Assembly: GCF_021347895.1 (NCBI RefSeq)
Contig: NC_067113.1
Span: forward strand, 6,677,489 to 6,741,488
Length of the DNA stretch: 64,000 nucleotides
From: Acanthochromis polyacanthus
Lineage: Eukaryota > Chordata > Actinopteri > Pomacentridae
Direction of reading: 5' to 3'
In this document: positions 50,666 to 63,621 of the stretch, in pieces
Position numbering within the stretch: the stretch's first letter is position 1
How the letters are laid out: each line of letters starts with the position of its first letter
Translations under genes and position numbers: made by a program
The notes under the pieces: generated by a model
What the model was told of the DNA's origin: nothing
The model's database searches: none
Seen by the model: only the letters and a program-made list of their open reading frames with translations

Positions 50666-53180
50666 GTAAAAGCAAAATTAAAGATAGCAACAACTTTTCT
50701 GAAAAAAATCTGACAAAGGAAACATTTAAGTCGCTTGACTGATCAGCTGAGCCTACAGATCCCTACAATTCCCGAACTCCTCTCTGTTTTTCTCTAGATT
50801 GCCAATACGTTGTTTGTTCTTGTTCTTCTTTTCAATTAAAAAAAATTGTTTATTTTTTTTAGCAGTTGTCAAACAATTGGTTTTGTTTGCTGCTTCTCTT
50901 ACTCTTTTTTTTGACAGCATGTGTCCCATATACCATCGCCTTATAGTGACACTATGTAGCCAAGTTTATTTGTTCCAAGGCAGTTGATGGAAACAACCTA
51001 ATTCACAATTCTTCTTCTTCTTTTTTGATAATTCATGAGAAACGACTGTTAAGCATATTAGCAAACTCAATTTACCTTCTAGCAGATCCACCTGAATTTA
51101 CATTTTGGTTCCAGCTTGTTGCTAACTTTCTGTTCTTGCAGGTAGTGTGTAGTGGGGTTTTTGGAGCTGAGAATACTAAGGAGAGCTATGCTGCTGAACT
51201 AAAAAGGTGGACTTCAAAACCATAAGTGTTAATACACTTGTGCTGATTGGAGCGGTTTAAGGTAATTGATTGCTTTGCTTAATAATTAATCATTTCATGA
51301 GTTGACTAATTCATTATTAGGTCTTCGTAGGCCTCTCTAGGTGATTGCTACAAATTGCATCAGTGTTGATAGAAGTGATCTCCTCCTACATGTTGGAACT
51401 AAAGCACCTCACTCCCACCTCTGCAGTGGCCTGCAGCTGATGTCAGCAAGTTAATTAGAACAGGAAGTGAAATGACTGGCAATGTAATGCAAAAATACTT
51501 CTAGTTAGACTACTTCTTTATTTGCTCTTTGTAAACTTTCAAAACAGTCTTAGTGGTTTGTTCCCAAATAGTGTGTAAGTACAGTTATGTGTATTATTTT
51601 TATATAAGTCAGTAGTCAAAAGCCCTGTTATTTTATCATTAAGAGCTAATATGTAGTAAAAATGATGCTCTACATTACTTTCAGTGTGGTCGTAATGTAA
51701 TGCTGTTGAACTTGACTGTTTTCTGTCCAATCTACAATTGTATCCCTATTTGTTAATTCACTTTAAACATGTCCTTTAAAAACCATGAACGAATAGCCCT
51801 CACAGTGACCTCTGTCTATTTTCTGATCCTTCCTGCTCCTGCTGCCTTCTGCTGCTTATATTTAGCTACTCTTTCCCTCTCATGATCCATCGATGGCTAT
51901 TTTACAATTTGGCTAAATCCAGCTCTGAGGTAACAAGTGACACCTTCTGTTTCCATGCTTCCGGTCGCTAGGCAACCTCAGCAATTATGCCACTGCCAAG
52001 AGAGAGAAGGGAGGAAGTAGCACCCTGAGGCCCCCTGCCTCTGTTCATCTTGGCCACGGCCGGTCCGGCTTCATCCGTCTTCTAAGTGCAGAGCTTCCAT
52101 ACCACGCCAATGACGAGGGCCGCTGCAGCATGCTGCGCTTCCTACTGCGCTCGTGAAATCAGCTTTCTTTCCTGCCTTCCAGTTGTCTGGTGGGGATGTC
52201 TGTGCAGCTCACTGCTGCACCAAAACACTCTGCTGCCCTCTCTTGTTCTCTACAGTTCAATCATGAAAAACTCAGCTGTTGAACTCAGAAGTCTAAAAAT
52301 GTATTGCTGTAGAAATAACTCCAGAATTAATTGCGATTTTAATTTACAACACAGTAAATTCTAAATCAAACATGATCTGGAGAATTTATTACAGTGATTA
52401 AAATAAATCTACGGTATTTAATGAAACAGAAGTAAAATTGTGGCACATTACGGTATTTTTTTTCATTTTTCTTTGTGAAAAATGTTTCTCCTTCAAAATG
52501 AGATCAGATGAAAAACCTAGGCCGTAGACCTACAGTACCTGCTTCCAGACATCCTGGTTTAAGTCCTTCAGTCTATTATTAACTGTTTTAACTGTTCTCT
52601 CTACTCCTGAATGTGTGGTTGGATTGCTACTGTAGCACTGTTTAGCTGATCCTATTTGTTCCAGCAAATCATCTGAGCTCAGTTACACCATTCATGGTAT
52701 GTATTCACACAACTGACAGAGTTTTTACCTTATTTAACCAAATGTATCATAGTTAGCTCTGACAAACGTCCACATGCTTGCAGTCTCAACACACACTTAG
52801 TCAATAAAAATATGTTACACTAGCAGTGACTTAACTACTTACTGGCAGCCTATTTTCTGAGACTAGTTAATCTGGAGTACAGTACAGTTGAAATGATTTA
52901 ATCCAGGATAACACTGTGTCAAAACCAGGGTTCATTACACAGAAAATGTAAAATTTAAAGAAAGCTTTGGTTTGCTTGATCACTGTATTGTAGAAATATG
53001 GAACAAACGGTACAGAACTGGTCATTACAGAAGCTACTGTTTGTAAGTGGCTGAGCAGCACAAAGCATTCATTACAAACTCAACATGAGTTTGTGCAGCC
53101 TTGCTTTGTACAAACCCAAAGAACATTAGGTTCCATTTTAAGATCAAAGAGTTTCCAAGAGTAGCAAACATGTCTGGGCA
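50666..53180. other. No recognisable gene or repeat
   Basis: Intergenic sequence. A GC-richer patch at 51960-52250 was read in all frames without a convincing exon. Confidence 0.4.
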
Positions 53181-53182
53181 TA

Positions 53183-54784
53183 CACTACCGGTCAACAGTA
53201 AGAAAACGTTTAGAAAACCTCAATTTTTACTTTTTGTTTTTTTGGAAATTGCATATGCTAATGCCTCATTGTTCTCTGAAATGAAAGCATAGAACAAATA
53301 AAGAAATAAAGTTTAAAAAATCTATTTAGAAACCAAAATGCATTCTACACTTTTGACTCGTCAAAGTACCGCCTTTGGCAGATATAACAGCTGAACATAC
53401 TCGTGGCATTCTTTCTACAATGGAAATCAAATATTCTTCAGAAAGTTCTTCCCAACAGCTGCAGAAGTTAAATGTGTGGCTCTTGTAGGTTCTCTGCTTT
53501 CACTCTTCTGTCCAGTTCATCCCAAACCAGCTCCATGGGGTTTAAGTCTGGAGACAGTGCTGCCATTTCATGTTTTCAAGCTCACCATCTTGTTCTTGTT
53601 TCTTAAGGTAGTTCTGGCAGAGCTTGGACTGATGTTTTGGGTCATTATCCTGCTGTAGCATAAACCACTGACCAACTAGGAACATACCAATTGGTCAGCA
53701 CCATGCTGCATTCTGCATGGTGCTGCAGAATGCAGTGGTAGCTGTTTTGGTTCAGGGTTCCTCTCACTCTGTACAAGTCACTGACCCTGGATCCAGCACA
53801 ACAGCCCCAGAACATCACACTTCCTCCTCCATTTTTAACAGTTGATGTCACACACTGAGGAACCATCCTTTCTCCTACTTGACAGCGTAACAAAATCCTG
53901 CATGATGAACCAAAGATTTCAAATTATGATTCATCAGTCCATAATATCTTCTTCCAGTCTTCAGTAGTCCATTGGTGGTGTTTCATGGTCCATGGAAGCC
54001 TCTTTTTCTCATTCTGACTTCTTAGCAATGGCTTTCTTACTGCAACTCCACCTGCCAAACCTGCAGCTCCAAGTCTTCTCTTCACAGTTAAACTGACACT
54101 TCTTCCTATGACCACTATGAAGCTGTGCTTGAAGCTGTTGTCCTGTGAGCTCCTATCACCAAAGCTGTTGACTCTCAGAAACTTGTCTTCTGATTCTGTT
54201 GTGGCTTTGGGTCTTCCAGACCTTTTCCTGTCAGACTTTACTCCAGTTTCTGAGCCTTTTGGTGGTGAACAAAACTGTACTCACTGACACCTTGACTTTC
54301 TTCTCAATTTCTCTGTCAGAAAGACCTACATTTTAAAGTGATGGTCTGTCTGTCTTCTATTGTTAATTGCCTTTTCCTTGCCATTCTCATAGCAACAAAC
54401 TACCTTCTGCAGCAAAATACTATGCAAATAATGCTCTGGAGCGTTTGCTGCCACTGTGTGTTCCAACACTACTTTTATGCAGACAGAGGGGGTTGGAAGT
54501 AATCAGGAAAGGTTGGGACACCTGTAGGATTTGGTAGCACCAACTTTCATGACTTTATCAACCTCCACTGCTGCAGAACAGCTTTAAGTTGTTCTTGTTT
54601 CTTGAATATATCTGAAATGTACATTATTTTTCAGTTTTGGGTAACCTTGCCTTTTTTTTTTTACCTCTGGCAGTTCACCACTTACCTTTTATACCATTTG
54701 AAGCTGTTCATTGGACTTGAACTATTTGAATTTCAATAAGAAACTGGACAACTATGGGCTTTCTAAAACTTATGATCAGTAGTG
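53183..54784 (-). pseudogene. Tc1 transposon relic, nearly full length
   Basis: TA lies at 53181-53182 and 54785-54786. The low end starts CACTACCGGTCAACAGTAAG; the high end inverted reads CACTACTGATCATAAGTTTT. Transposase pieces on -: GAAGLAGGVAVRKPLLRSQN, MKHHQWTTEDWKKILWTDES (first catalytic Asp kept), [15 protein letters not shown], then decayed RVSDLYRVRGTLNQNSYHC. Several frameshifts are present. This family differs from the intact Tc1 and from the 41.8-kb relic. Confidence 0.85.
53696..53735. repeat. Interleaved double palindrome
   Basis: Four 10-nt blocks: CAGCACCATG, CTGCATTCTG, CATGGTGCTG, CAGAATGCAG. Block 3 is the reverse complement of block 1, and block 4 of block 2. All matches are perfect. 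Confidence 0.95.
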
Positions 54785-54786
54785 TA

Positions 54787-55690
54787 ACTGTAACTGAGGA
54801 AATAAGACAATATTCAGAATTGTGCATCCATTAGAGACTTGGTGTATTCACTTGTAAACAACATCACATTGTCGTGAAGATGAACAAGCTGGCACAGAAT
54901 ACAAAAGTCTGTCAGCAGGAGGGAAGAACTTTAATTAGCAGTCAGATGCCATACATTTAAATTTAGAGAAAAACTACACATTGTACCCCTTCTCACTGCA
55001 ATAGTTAAAGTAATATGAGGGCATGCTGTGTTAGTGGTAGGAAGTATTCATATCCTCTATTTGAGTAAAAATAGTGACACCACGGTGTTAAAATATTTTA
55101 ATACAATCAGCAAAATGTACCTACAGGAGTACTCATTACATGTTATTTATCATTATCATAATATTTTCATGATTAAATTACATGTCAGAAGAACTGTGTT
55201 AATATAGCTGTTAATACTTTAAAGTTTATCCAAAAGCCATGTAGTGTTCTTAAGATTAAGATGTGGATTACTTTTTTAATTGGACGGATTCATAAGACAC
55301 ATAAATGACACTTGTTGACACAAGTGGAGTTTTTGTAGCAACATCAATACAAAAAGATTTAAAAATGACCAATAAAGCTATGATTTTAAAAGGTTTAATC
55401 AATAAGAAGTTAAAACCGAGAGATATCCTCATATGGAATTATGTAGTAAGTAAAAAAAAAAATGCAAACAAACCTTGATGACGGCGTTGAACTTTTTAGT
55501 AACATCTTAACCAGCTTCATAAACTACAAAAGAATTGTTAATTATTACTTGAATCAGTTCACAAAATTTCCATTTCTTTTCTTCAAGCACATAAACACTA
55601 CAATGAAACAGACTCTCATGAGTACCATCCCTGGAAAGGAAGTCCAAGAGTTCCTTCTGCTGCAGAACAGAAGTTCATTAGTTGCCTGTC
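54787..55690. other. No gene; weak dispersed repeat at 55030-55150
   Basis: GTGGTAGGAAGTATTCATAT and TTGAGTAAAAATAG resemble the repeat at 37425. No exon was recognised. Confidence 0.4.
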
Positions 55691-55699
55691 TCAATCAAT

Positions 55700-56410
55700 A
55701 ATCAACAGAACTCAGTATAGAGCCCGTATCACTGCTTCCCAGAGTCAAACAGCAGATGCATCTCAACATCCACTGCTGGAAGGTGACTGTGTGAATCAGA
55801 CCTTCATGATGGAACTGCTGCAAAGAAATCACTACTGAGAAAGACCAGAAGAAGAAGAGAACAGCTTGGACCAAGAAACACCAGACATTAGACCAGGGGA
55901 AATCTAAACTTTGGTCTAATGAGTGTAAATGTGAGATTTTTGGACAACCTATCATATCTTTGTGAGACTCCGAGAAGGTGAACTGATGGTAAAACAGTTG
56001 AAAATGTGTTCACTTTTCAACTCTTGACCGGTATGGCTACCACAGCATCCTGCAGAGACAAAAAAATCCCATTTTACAGAGCTTTTGCTGGGAACATCAA
56101 TGAGCCAAAACACACCTCCAGGCTCCGTTTGACCAAGGAGCAGATTGTTGGAGGCCTGCATAACCTGTCCTCCACAATCACCCACATAAACCCATCTGAG
56201 AGGTTTTAGGATAAGTTAAACCACAGAGTGAAAGAAAAGCAGCCAACGAGTGCTCAGCATATGAGGGAACTCTTTAAAGACATGCAGAACTCCTGTAAAG
56301 CCACAAATATGGTCAAAAATGTGCATCCAGGCTACACTGAACAGTGTTGAAATGCATTATTTAATAGTTTTGATGACTTCAGTGAAACAGTCAAATTAAT
56401 AAAACCTATG
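55700..56410 (+). pseudogene. Tc1 transposase relic, C-terminal two thirds
   Basis: Decayed transposase read across frames: KKKRTAWTKKHQTLDQ, LWSNECKCEIFGQP (catalytic Asp changed to Asn), NEPKHTSRL in place of NDPKHTS, then DKLNHRVKEKQPTSAQHMRE and LFKDMQNSCKATN. It ends with the terminal phrase TTAATAGTTTTGATGACTTC. It appears related to the relic at 28070-28488. No left terminal repeat was found. Confidence 0.75.
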
Positions 56411-56938
56411 TGTGTGTGTGTGTGCTGATTTGATGATAAAATCTAAAAACAGCCTCCAAATCTAAAAACATAAAACACATCTCCTGAAGCTTTGTTCACT
56501 GACTGTTAGTTTGACTTGATTCAGTGTTTACACATGAGAGACGACTAATATTAGATGCATATATTTACATCGCAACATGGACTGTCAGTGACAAAAGTCT
56601 TTGCTTTCTGCTAATGAGAGAAACAAAAAGATGTTTATATTTTTCACAGTAGAAAGTGTCAGGGCTCCCTCCTCACCCCCGTCCTTCCCACCTGACATCC
56701 CCAAATACCCCTTTTCCCCATCTGTTTCCTCCCTCTCATGCTCCTCTCCCCCTCTCCTGTTCCTCTGCCCTGTCTGTCTTGCCTGTCTCCCATCCGCTCC
56801 TCTGCCCTGTCTTTCCCTCTACAGCTCGGTGCCTGAGTGGAGTCTGGCTTCCCAGCTGACTCCACTCAGGCAATCAACCACCTCCATGGCTCCCGGACAG
56901 CTGAGGGACATCACACTAATTACCCACCTCAACAATAA

Positions 56939-57551
56939 GGGGCCGTTTATACGAGGACCATCCTAACAGAAAACGCAAAAGTGGCGTCTTGTCCTTTCAC
57001 GTTTAGACGAGCGGTTTTGAAGGAAATCTGCGTATATACGGTGACTCTATAGTGTGTGGAATTCGATTGGATATGCATGCCAGGCAGCTGGGTGGCGCTG
57101 TGATAAAACTCTGCCATGTCTACGCGCATGCTTACTGTCTCCCTTTTCGGATCTCCGCCGCGGTAAATGTTCATGAATGGAATCTGTACAGATTCTGTAC
57201 GTTTGTTGGTACGACTCCTGTAGTGTACATAGAGCTGCCAGAGTTGCTTGAAGGTAGGAAGGATGGAAATAATCACACATCTTTGTTTACGTCCTTGTAC
57301 CGGCCGGCAAACCAAAGCACGTATGTGACGTAATCGCGTACGCGACGTGGTCAGATCTCGGCAAAGTTTTGCGTTTTGCTGTTTAGACGGAAACGTAAAG
57401 GCGGAGCGTTTTCTACTTTTCCACTCTGGAGGCCGGTTTCAAATTTTTGCGTTTTCAAGCCCCCAAAACGCCGTCCTCGTATAAACGGTAGGGTGTTTTG
57501 TTGAAATATTTTGCCGTTTTCACCTGCAAGCGTCCTCGTGTAAACGGCCCC
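56939..57551. mobile_element. PIF/Harbinger-like MITE inside the LTR
   Basis: Ends GGGGCCGTTTATACGAGGAC and its inverse GTCCTCGTGTAAACGGCCCC. TAA target duplications lie at 56936-56938 and 57552-57554, a 3-bp signature of Harbinger elements. The 613-bp body has repeated TTTTGCGTTTT-like motifs and no coding capacity. Confidence 0.85.
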
Positions 57552-57762
57552 TAAGTACCGGCTCATCCTTCCACTCCCTGCCAGATTGTTGAACCAAGAC
57601 ACCACAGTCAGTTCGCTGTCTAGCCTCCTGTTAAGCTTATTGAGTTTTTGCCTTCACTTACGTTGTTTTCTCCTGTTCCTCGCCCTCAGATTCAGCTGTC
57701 CGGGATCCCCACCATCCTCCTTCCCCTCCGGCTCTCCCCAACCCAGTCACTACCGGTTTCTC

Positions 57763-57858
57763 CCTGCCTGGACCCCCATTCCTGCCTGGACCCCTTCTTT
57801 CCCTGCCTGGACCCCCATTCCTGCCTGGACCCCTTCTGTCCCTGCCTGGACCCCCCTG
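57763..57858 (+). repeat. Minisatellite with 39-bp higher-order unit
   Basis: Alternating 18-bp (CCTGCCTGGACCCCCATT) and 21-bp (CCTGCCTGGACCCCTTCTTTC) versions, about 2.4 higher-order copies. It lies within the LTR. Confidence 0.92.
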
Positions 57859-58205
57859 TTTCTGGCCAAAACCCTCCACTACACCAGCCACTCCTGCACC
57901 CTGGATTTCCCCCCTCCGTGACATTATTCACCCCCCAACAATAAATCACTTTCATTCAGCCAGCCTTGGTAGTGTGGCTTTCTGCTCGGGTCCACCCGCT
58001 CGCCGTGACAGAGAGTGTGAAGGGGATGAAGTGTGTCAGATGTTGGCTTTGTCATCGATAAAATTACACTACCATTCAAAAGTTTGCAGTCATTTAGAAA
58101 TGTCCTTATTTTTGAAAGAAAAGCATTTTTTTCAATAAAGAAAACATCGTATGAGTCAGAAATACAGTCTAGACATCGTTATTGTGATAAATGACTATTC
58201 TAGGT

Positions 58206-58422
58206 GGAAACAATTCAATTCAATTCAATTCAATTTTATTTATATAGCGTCAATTACAGTCAAATCGTCTCAGGACGCTTTACAGAACCCATATGCCTGA
58301 CCCCCAGAGCAAGCCCAAAGGCGACAGTGGCAAGGAAAACACCCTTTTAACAGGGAAAAAACCTCGAGCAGAACCCGGCTCTATATAGGGGGGACCCATC
58401 TGCCTGCTGGCCGGGCGGAAAC
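58206..58422 (-). mobile_element. L2 LINE, 3' end only
   Basis: Four ATTCA units, then TTTATTTATATAGCGTCAAT to CTGCTGGCCGGGC, nearly identical to 9291-9490. GGAAAC flanks both sides (58200-58205 and after CCGGGC), a short target duplication. It is severely 5'-truncated. Confidence 0.88.
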
Positions 58423-58443
58423 AGCTAATTTTTAATGGAGTAC

Positions 58444-58755
58444 ATAGGGCCCTCAACTTACGTCGAAGTTCCGTTCTCACGGATTGACGTAGGTCCGCTA
58501 AAAATGTAAACAAAGTCATTACATGTGTCACAATATTGATCAGTTCTTTGGAAAAGTCATGAATACCAATGACTTTCATGTACTGTATGTATGAATTATT
58601 TTGCAAGTTACAAGTTAGCAAATGCAGCACAATCCAAAGTGGCGTACAACCGGTGAATGTAAACAAAACCATCTTATAGCGAAAACTTGCCAACTGGTTC
58701 CACATAACCAGTTCTGACATAATGACAGAACACCGTAGGTCGAGGACGCTGTAAA
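58444..58755 (-). mobile_element. TCCTCGACTTA-ended element, copy 3, inside MITE copy 7
   Basis: GGGCCCTCAACTTACGTCG at the low end; GTAGGTCGAGGACGCTGT at the high end. The body matches 45655-45938 in reverse orientation (for example GTCATGAATACCAATGACTT on +). Confidence 0.8.
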
Positions 58756-59074
58756 CCAAGGACTCCATCTATCTACGTAGGGGTACAGAGTCCCATTTCC
58801 AGCAACGATCACTCCTGTGTTCTAGAGATACAGTTCTAATGGTGTTAGCTAATTGTGTTGAAAGATTAAATGATGTTTAGAAAACCCTTGTGCAATCATG
58901 TTAGCCCATGAATAAAAATGTGAAGTTTTATGGAAAACATGAAATTGTCTGGGTGACCCCAAACTTTTCATTTATTTTTTGCAATAAAGACATTGTACCA
59001 ACAATATCAGAGCTAAAAAAAATCCAATCGAGCTTTTACAAGAAATCATAGATTGTTCTTTGAGTTGGGGATGG

Positions 59075-60655
<1,581 letters not shown>

Positions 60656-60659
60656 TGAA

Positions 60660-61190
60660 TATTTTTCTCAGATTCACAATGATTCATGATGTCTTTTTGT
60701 GAAGTATCTCTAGAATTATTGGATGGTTTGCCATGACTTTTGTTCCAGATATCCATGTTGTCAGAGGATAAACCCTAATAACTTTGGTAATGTCTCTGAC
60801 TTTTCAGCTAACACCTTATACATAGAAATACTTCAGTATCTAGTTTTTAGACTGGACATTTTGTAGAGATATTCAAGATTTCCTGATGATGAACCATACT
60901 GTCTTTGGTGATCCCTGTTCCACTCAAGATGAACTGCTGTCTTCATACGCCATCATTAGGCCAAAATTTCCAGTTATTTTGTGTATGATCGAGTGTTAGC
61001 AACAGTAATATATCCACCAGCTTCAGCTTTATGAATGTTTTGCACTGCTTAATGAATGATAGCATGCTAACATGCTAAACTGGCGTAATAAACAATATAT
61101 CAGCTATACATCGAGATGTTGCCATCTGTGATTGTGTTAGCATGCTAACATTAGCATTAAACTCAAAGTACACTGAGGCACTCATCAATC
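60660..61190. repeat. Dispersed fish repeat with TAGCATGCTAAC motifs
   Basis: TTGGATGGTTTGCCATGACT, AGGATAAACCCTAATAACTT, CATCATTAGGCCAAAATTTC and GTTAGCATGCTAACATTAGC are landmarks of a repeat common in teleost genomes. Boundaries are approximate; its class is unknown to me. Confidence 0.6.
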
Positions 61191-61807
61191 ATTTTAGATT
61201 TTTCTGCCATCAATTTATAGTAGTATCATGAAAGTGATAATCATGATATTCTTGTTTTGTTTATATTGAAGTGTACAAAATCCATCAAAGTGCAATACAC
61301 CAACAAGTGAGATATATGTCTTATATGCATCGCATTTTCCCTTTTTTTGTTTCAATGTTGTATGTATTGTCCTTACCAAATAAACATTAAAATAAAAAAT
61401 AAAAATAGCAGGGCAAAGTTAAGCTGAAATTCAGAAAAAGTTACAACAAGAAGACGAAAGATGCAAAATACAAACTGCACTATGCCATTAGAAATAAACA
61501 GAAGTAAATGATAACAGCAATAAAAAAAAAAAAACCTTGAGAAGTTAAACAATTAAACAAAAGGAAATCTAGAATGTGAATTTTAAGTTTTATGTAGGTT
61601 GTTGTCAAGCTGAAGGGTCACTCAAGAATTCCCTTCGTGAATCTACAATATGACTGTTTTTTGTTGTACAAGTTTGTTAAGAACCCCGCAAGAAGTCAAT
61701 TTATCCTCAAATTCAACAACAAAAGGTTTCTTGACAGGTGGAGGATTTCTATTGGTTGGTTCTTTTGATTATAAGGACCACATGGTGTGTCCTTTTACTC
61801 TGTTTGT

Positions 61808-61846
61808 CCCCCTGAGGAAAGCCTTGTAGGCTGAAACGCGTCGGGG
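61808..61846 (+). ncRNA. Hammerhead-ribozyme-like core
   Basis: Core CTGAGGA (61812-61818) fits CUGANGA. Stem II AGCC/GGCT (61820-61823 with 61829-61832, loop TTGTA) leads to GAA (61833-61835). A minimal stem III AC/GT (61836-61837 with 61840-61841) encloses loop GC. The cleavage triplet is GTC (61840-61842). Stem I is CCCC (61808-61811) with GGGG (61843-61846). One unpaired A (61819) between the core and stem II is not standard. Catalysis is inferred, not shown. Confidence 0.45.
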
Positions 61847-61930
61847 CTTATTGTCTCCTTTTTTGACTTGCCATGTAGTATTAAAGGCATTTTATTCACC
61901 TAGAGAGTGCCTTGGTGTTTTATGCTTTTA
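61847..61930 (+). repeat. Likely retroelement end following the ribozyme-like motif
   Basis: TTAAAGGCATTTTATTCACC and GAGAGTGCCTTGGTG resemble sequences that follow similar cores in other vertebrate repeats. No reverse transcriptase was recognised upstream. Nothing else is recognised in 61191-61790 or 61931-62159. Confidence 0.35.
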
Positions 61931-62159
61931 TAACAAAAGGTTTCTGTTTGAAATATGGCTGTTAGTGATCATACTACATGAGTGCATTTTTACCAGGCTG
62001 TGTTAGTCAAAATGTAATGTAGCAAGTGTAACCCTTAATGCCACTGAAGTGACAGTTGTTTGTCTTTAAGTCATTGGGTGGTGGTTCTACAAAGTGCCTG
62101 TTTTACACAATTGTGTTAAAACGGATCACTTAACTGGTAAAAATCTGATGACGGTTTTT

Positions 62160-62502
62160 AGAGTACCATTCAAAAATTTGGGGTCACCCAGACAATTCAT
62201 GATTTCCATGAAAATTCACATTTTTATTCATGTGCTAATATAATTGCACAAAGGTTTTCTAATCACCAATTGGCCTTTAACACCATTAGCTAACACAATG
62301 TAGCATTAGAACACAGGAGTGATGGTTGCTGGAAATGTTCCTCTGTACCTCCATGGAGATTTCCAGCTAAAATAGTCATTTACCACATTAACGATGTCTA
62401 GACTGTATTTCTGATTCATTTAATGTTATCTTCACTGAAAAATGCTTTTCTTTCAAAAATAAGGACATTTCTAAGTGACCCCAAACTTTTGAACGGTAGG
62501 GT
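62160..62502 (+). mobile_element. Inverted-repeat MITE, copy 8
   Basis: AGAGTACCATTCAAAAATTT to CAAACTTTTGAACGGTAGG with most internal landmarks. It lacks the TTCCATTAAAAATC segment. Confidence 0.85.
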
Positions 62503-62730
62503 ATATAAAGAGGTTCTAAAATATTGTGGAAAATACATTTTATAGGTAGATTCTGTAATGACAGATGTCATGTTTCAATATATTACAATGAGGGTAACTT
62601 TACAAGATTGTTATATTTTGACGAATTCTGTTAAAATGCACTGTACTGACTGCTGTTTCTATTATTTTTTCCAGTGCATTTGTATCAGCGAAGACAGGTT
62701 AAATAACAGAAACTCCTCTGTGTGTGATCC
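62503..62730 (+). repeat. Segment duplicated at 25244-25450
   Basis: Same order of phrases (GAGGTTCTAAAATATTGTGG, CTGACTGCTGTTTCTATTAT, GACAGGTTAAATAACAG) directly after a MITE copy, as at 25244-25450. Confidence 0.75.
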
Positions 62731-63621
62731 TCTACATCCTCTAAAAATATCCAACAGTTCATATTTATTCTCCTTCATAAAGGAGGATTTATTGTTGTAC
62801 TGGATTGTATTGGCTTTAGCTTATGGTTTGTGCAGATTAACACCATCAGCGCAGAGACGGCAGTTTTAAACCATTTATTCCTTCATTCAGTCAGGAAAAA
62901 AATAATAAATCACATGTTTGAATTTGTCAGCCATTCTTCTGGTGCTGCCATGAACCCGGTGCACGGTTGTGTAAACAAGACCTGTAAAGCAACAGCAGAG
63001 AACCACACAGTGAGACAGGTATTGTGTAAGTAAGCCAGTGCTTTGAATATTTTTTTTTTAAAAAGGGAGAAAAAAACACAGTGAAGAGAAAATAGCAGCC
63101 TGGGAGACTAAAAGTAGCCTCTCCACCACAGATGGCCCCCACGCTTTCCGCCAGTGGGTCAGTGGGTGAGAGAAGAGTGGAGGGGAGTGGAGGCGAGAGG
63201 AGAGGCTGTGGCCGTACGCCGCTATCCAGGGGAGAGAGTGGGCGACGCGGGCAGGAGGAAAGAGAAAGACAAGGACTTCTAAGGCCAAGTGGGCCGAGGT
63301 TTGCTGTGTACACTGCTAAAAACAGACGGGATGACGCTCAGAGGTCAGCCGGCTGATTTGTCATCAGCTATTTCAGCAATGTTAAACAACTGACGAGGGA
63401 GAGGGAAAAATGTTGACATCACTAGTGCATGCTCACATCACTTCTTGCCCCCACATTCTTCCGATTGTGCAATCACCAAGGCGGATAAATCAAACACTGT
63501 TTCCTGGATATAAGATTGTTCCATATTTGGTAACCACTGGGTCAAAGTGACTGAATACTGGCAGCACAGCATCACCTTTAGGTGGTCTCTGGGCCTGCAG
63601 CCGGTCACAGTGTAGCACCCA
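62731..63621. other. No recognisable gene; purine-rich stretch 63120-63290
   Basis: The purine-rich stretch at 63120-63290 yields low-complexity ORFs. No exon was recognised. Confidence 0.4.

Larger units (their letters stand above)
56657..58010 (+). mobile_element. Probable solo LTR, interrupted by a MITE
   Basis: It starts TGTCAGGGCTCC and ends CGCCGTGACA, the TG...CA ends of an LTR. The flanks GAAAG (56652-56656) and GAGAG (58011-58015) may be a decayed 5-bp duplication. AATAAA at about 57941 fits a polyadenylation signal. Phrases such as CCACTCCCTGCCAGATTGTT and GGTCCACCCGCT recur in fish LTR elements. Without the MITE it is about 738 bp. No gag or pol lies nearby. Confidence 0.5.
58067..58970 (-). 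mobile_element. Inverted-repeat MITE, copy 7, with two insertions
   Basis: CACTACCATTCAAAAGTTTG at the low end, GACCCCAAACTTTTC at the high end. It is split by an L2 3' end (58206-58422) and by a TCCTCGACTTA-ended insert (58444-58755). Confidence 0.85.

Noticed and set aside
56601..56966. 121-codon proline/serine-rich open frame
   Set aside because: It lies in the pyrimidine-rich start of the probable LTR; composition alone explains it.
58280..58768. 162-codon open frame
   Set aside because: It spans the L2 tail, MITE and TCCTCGACTTA element; it is an artefact of repeats.
60888..60920. CTGATGA as a second hammerhead core
   Set aside because: No GAAA segment, stem II or cleavage triplet at the required spacing.
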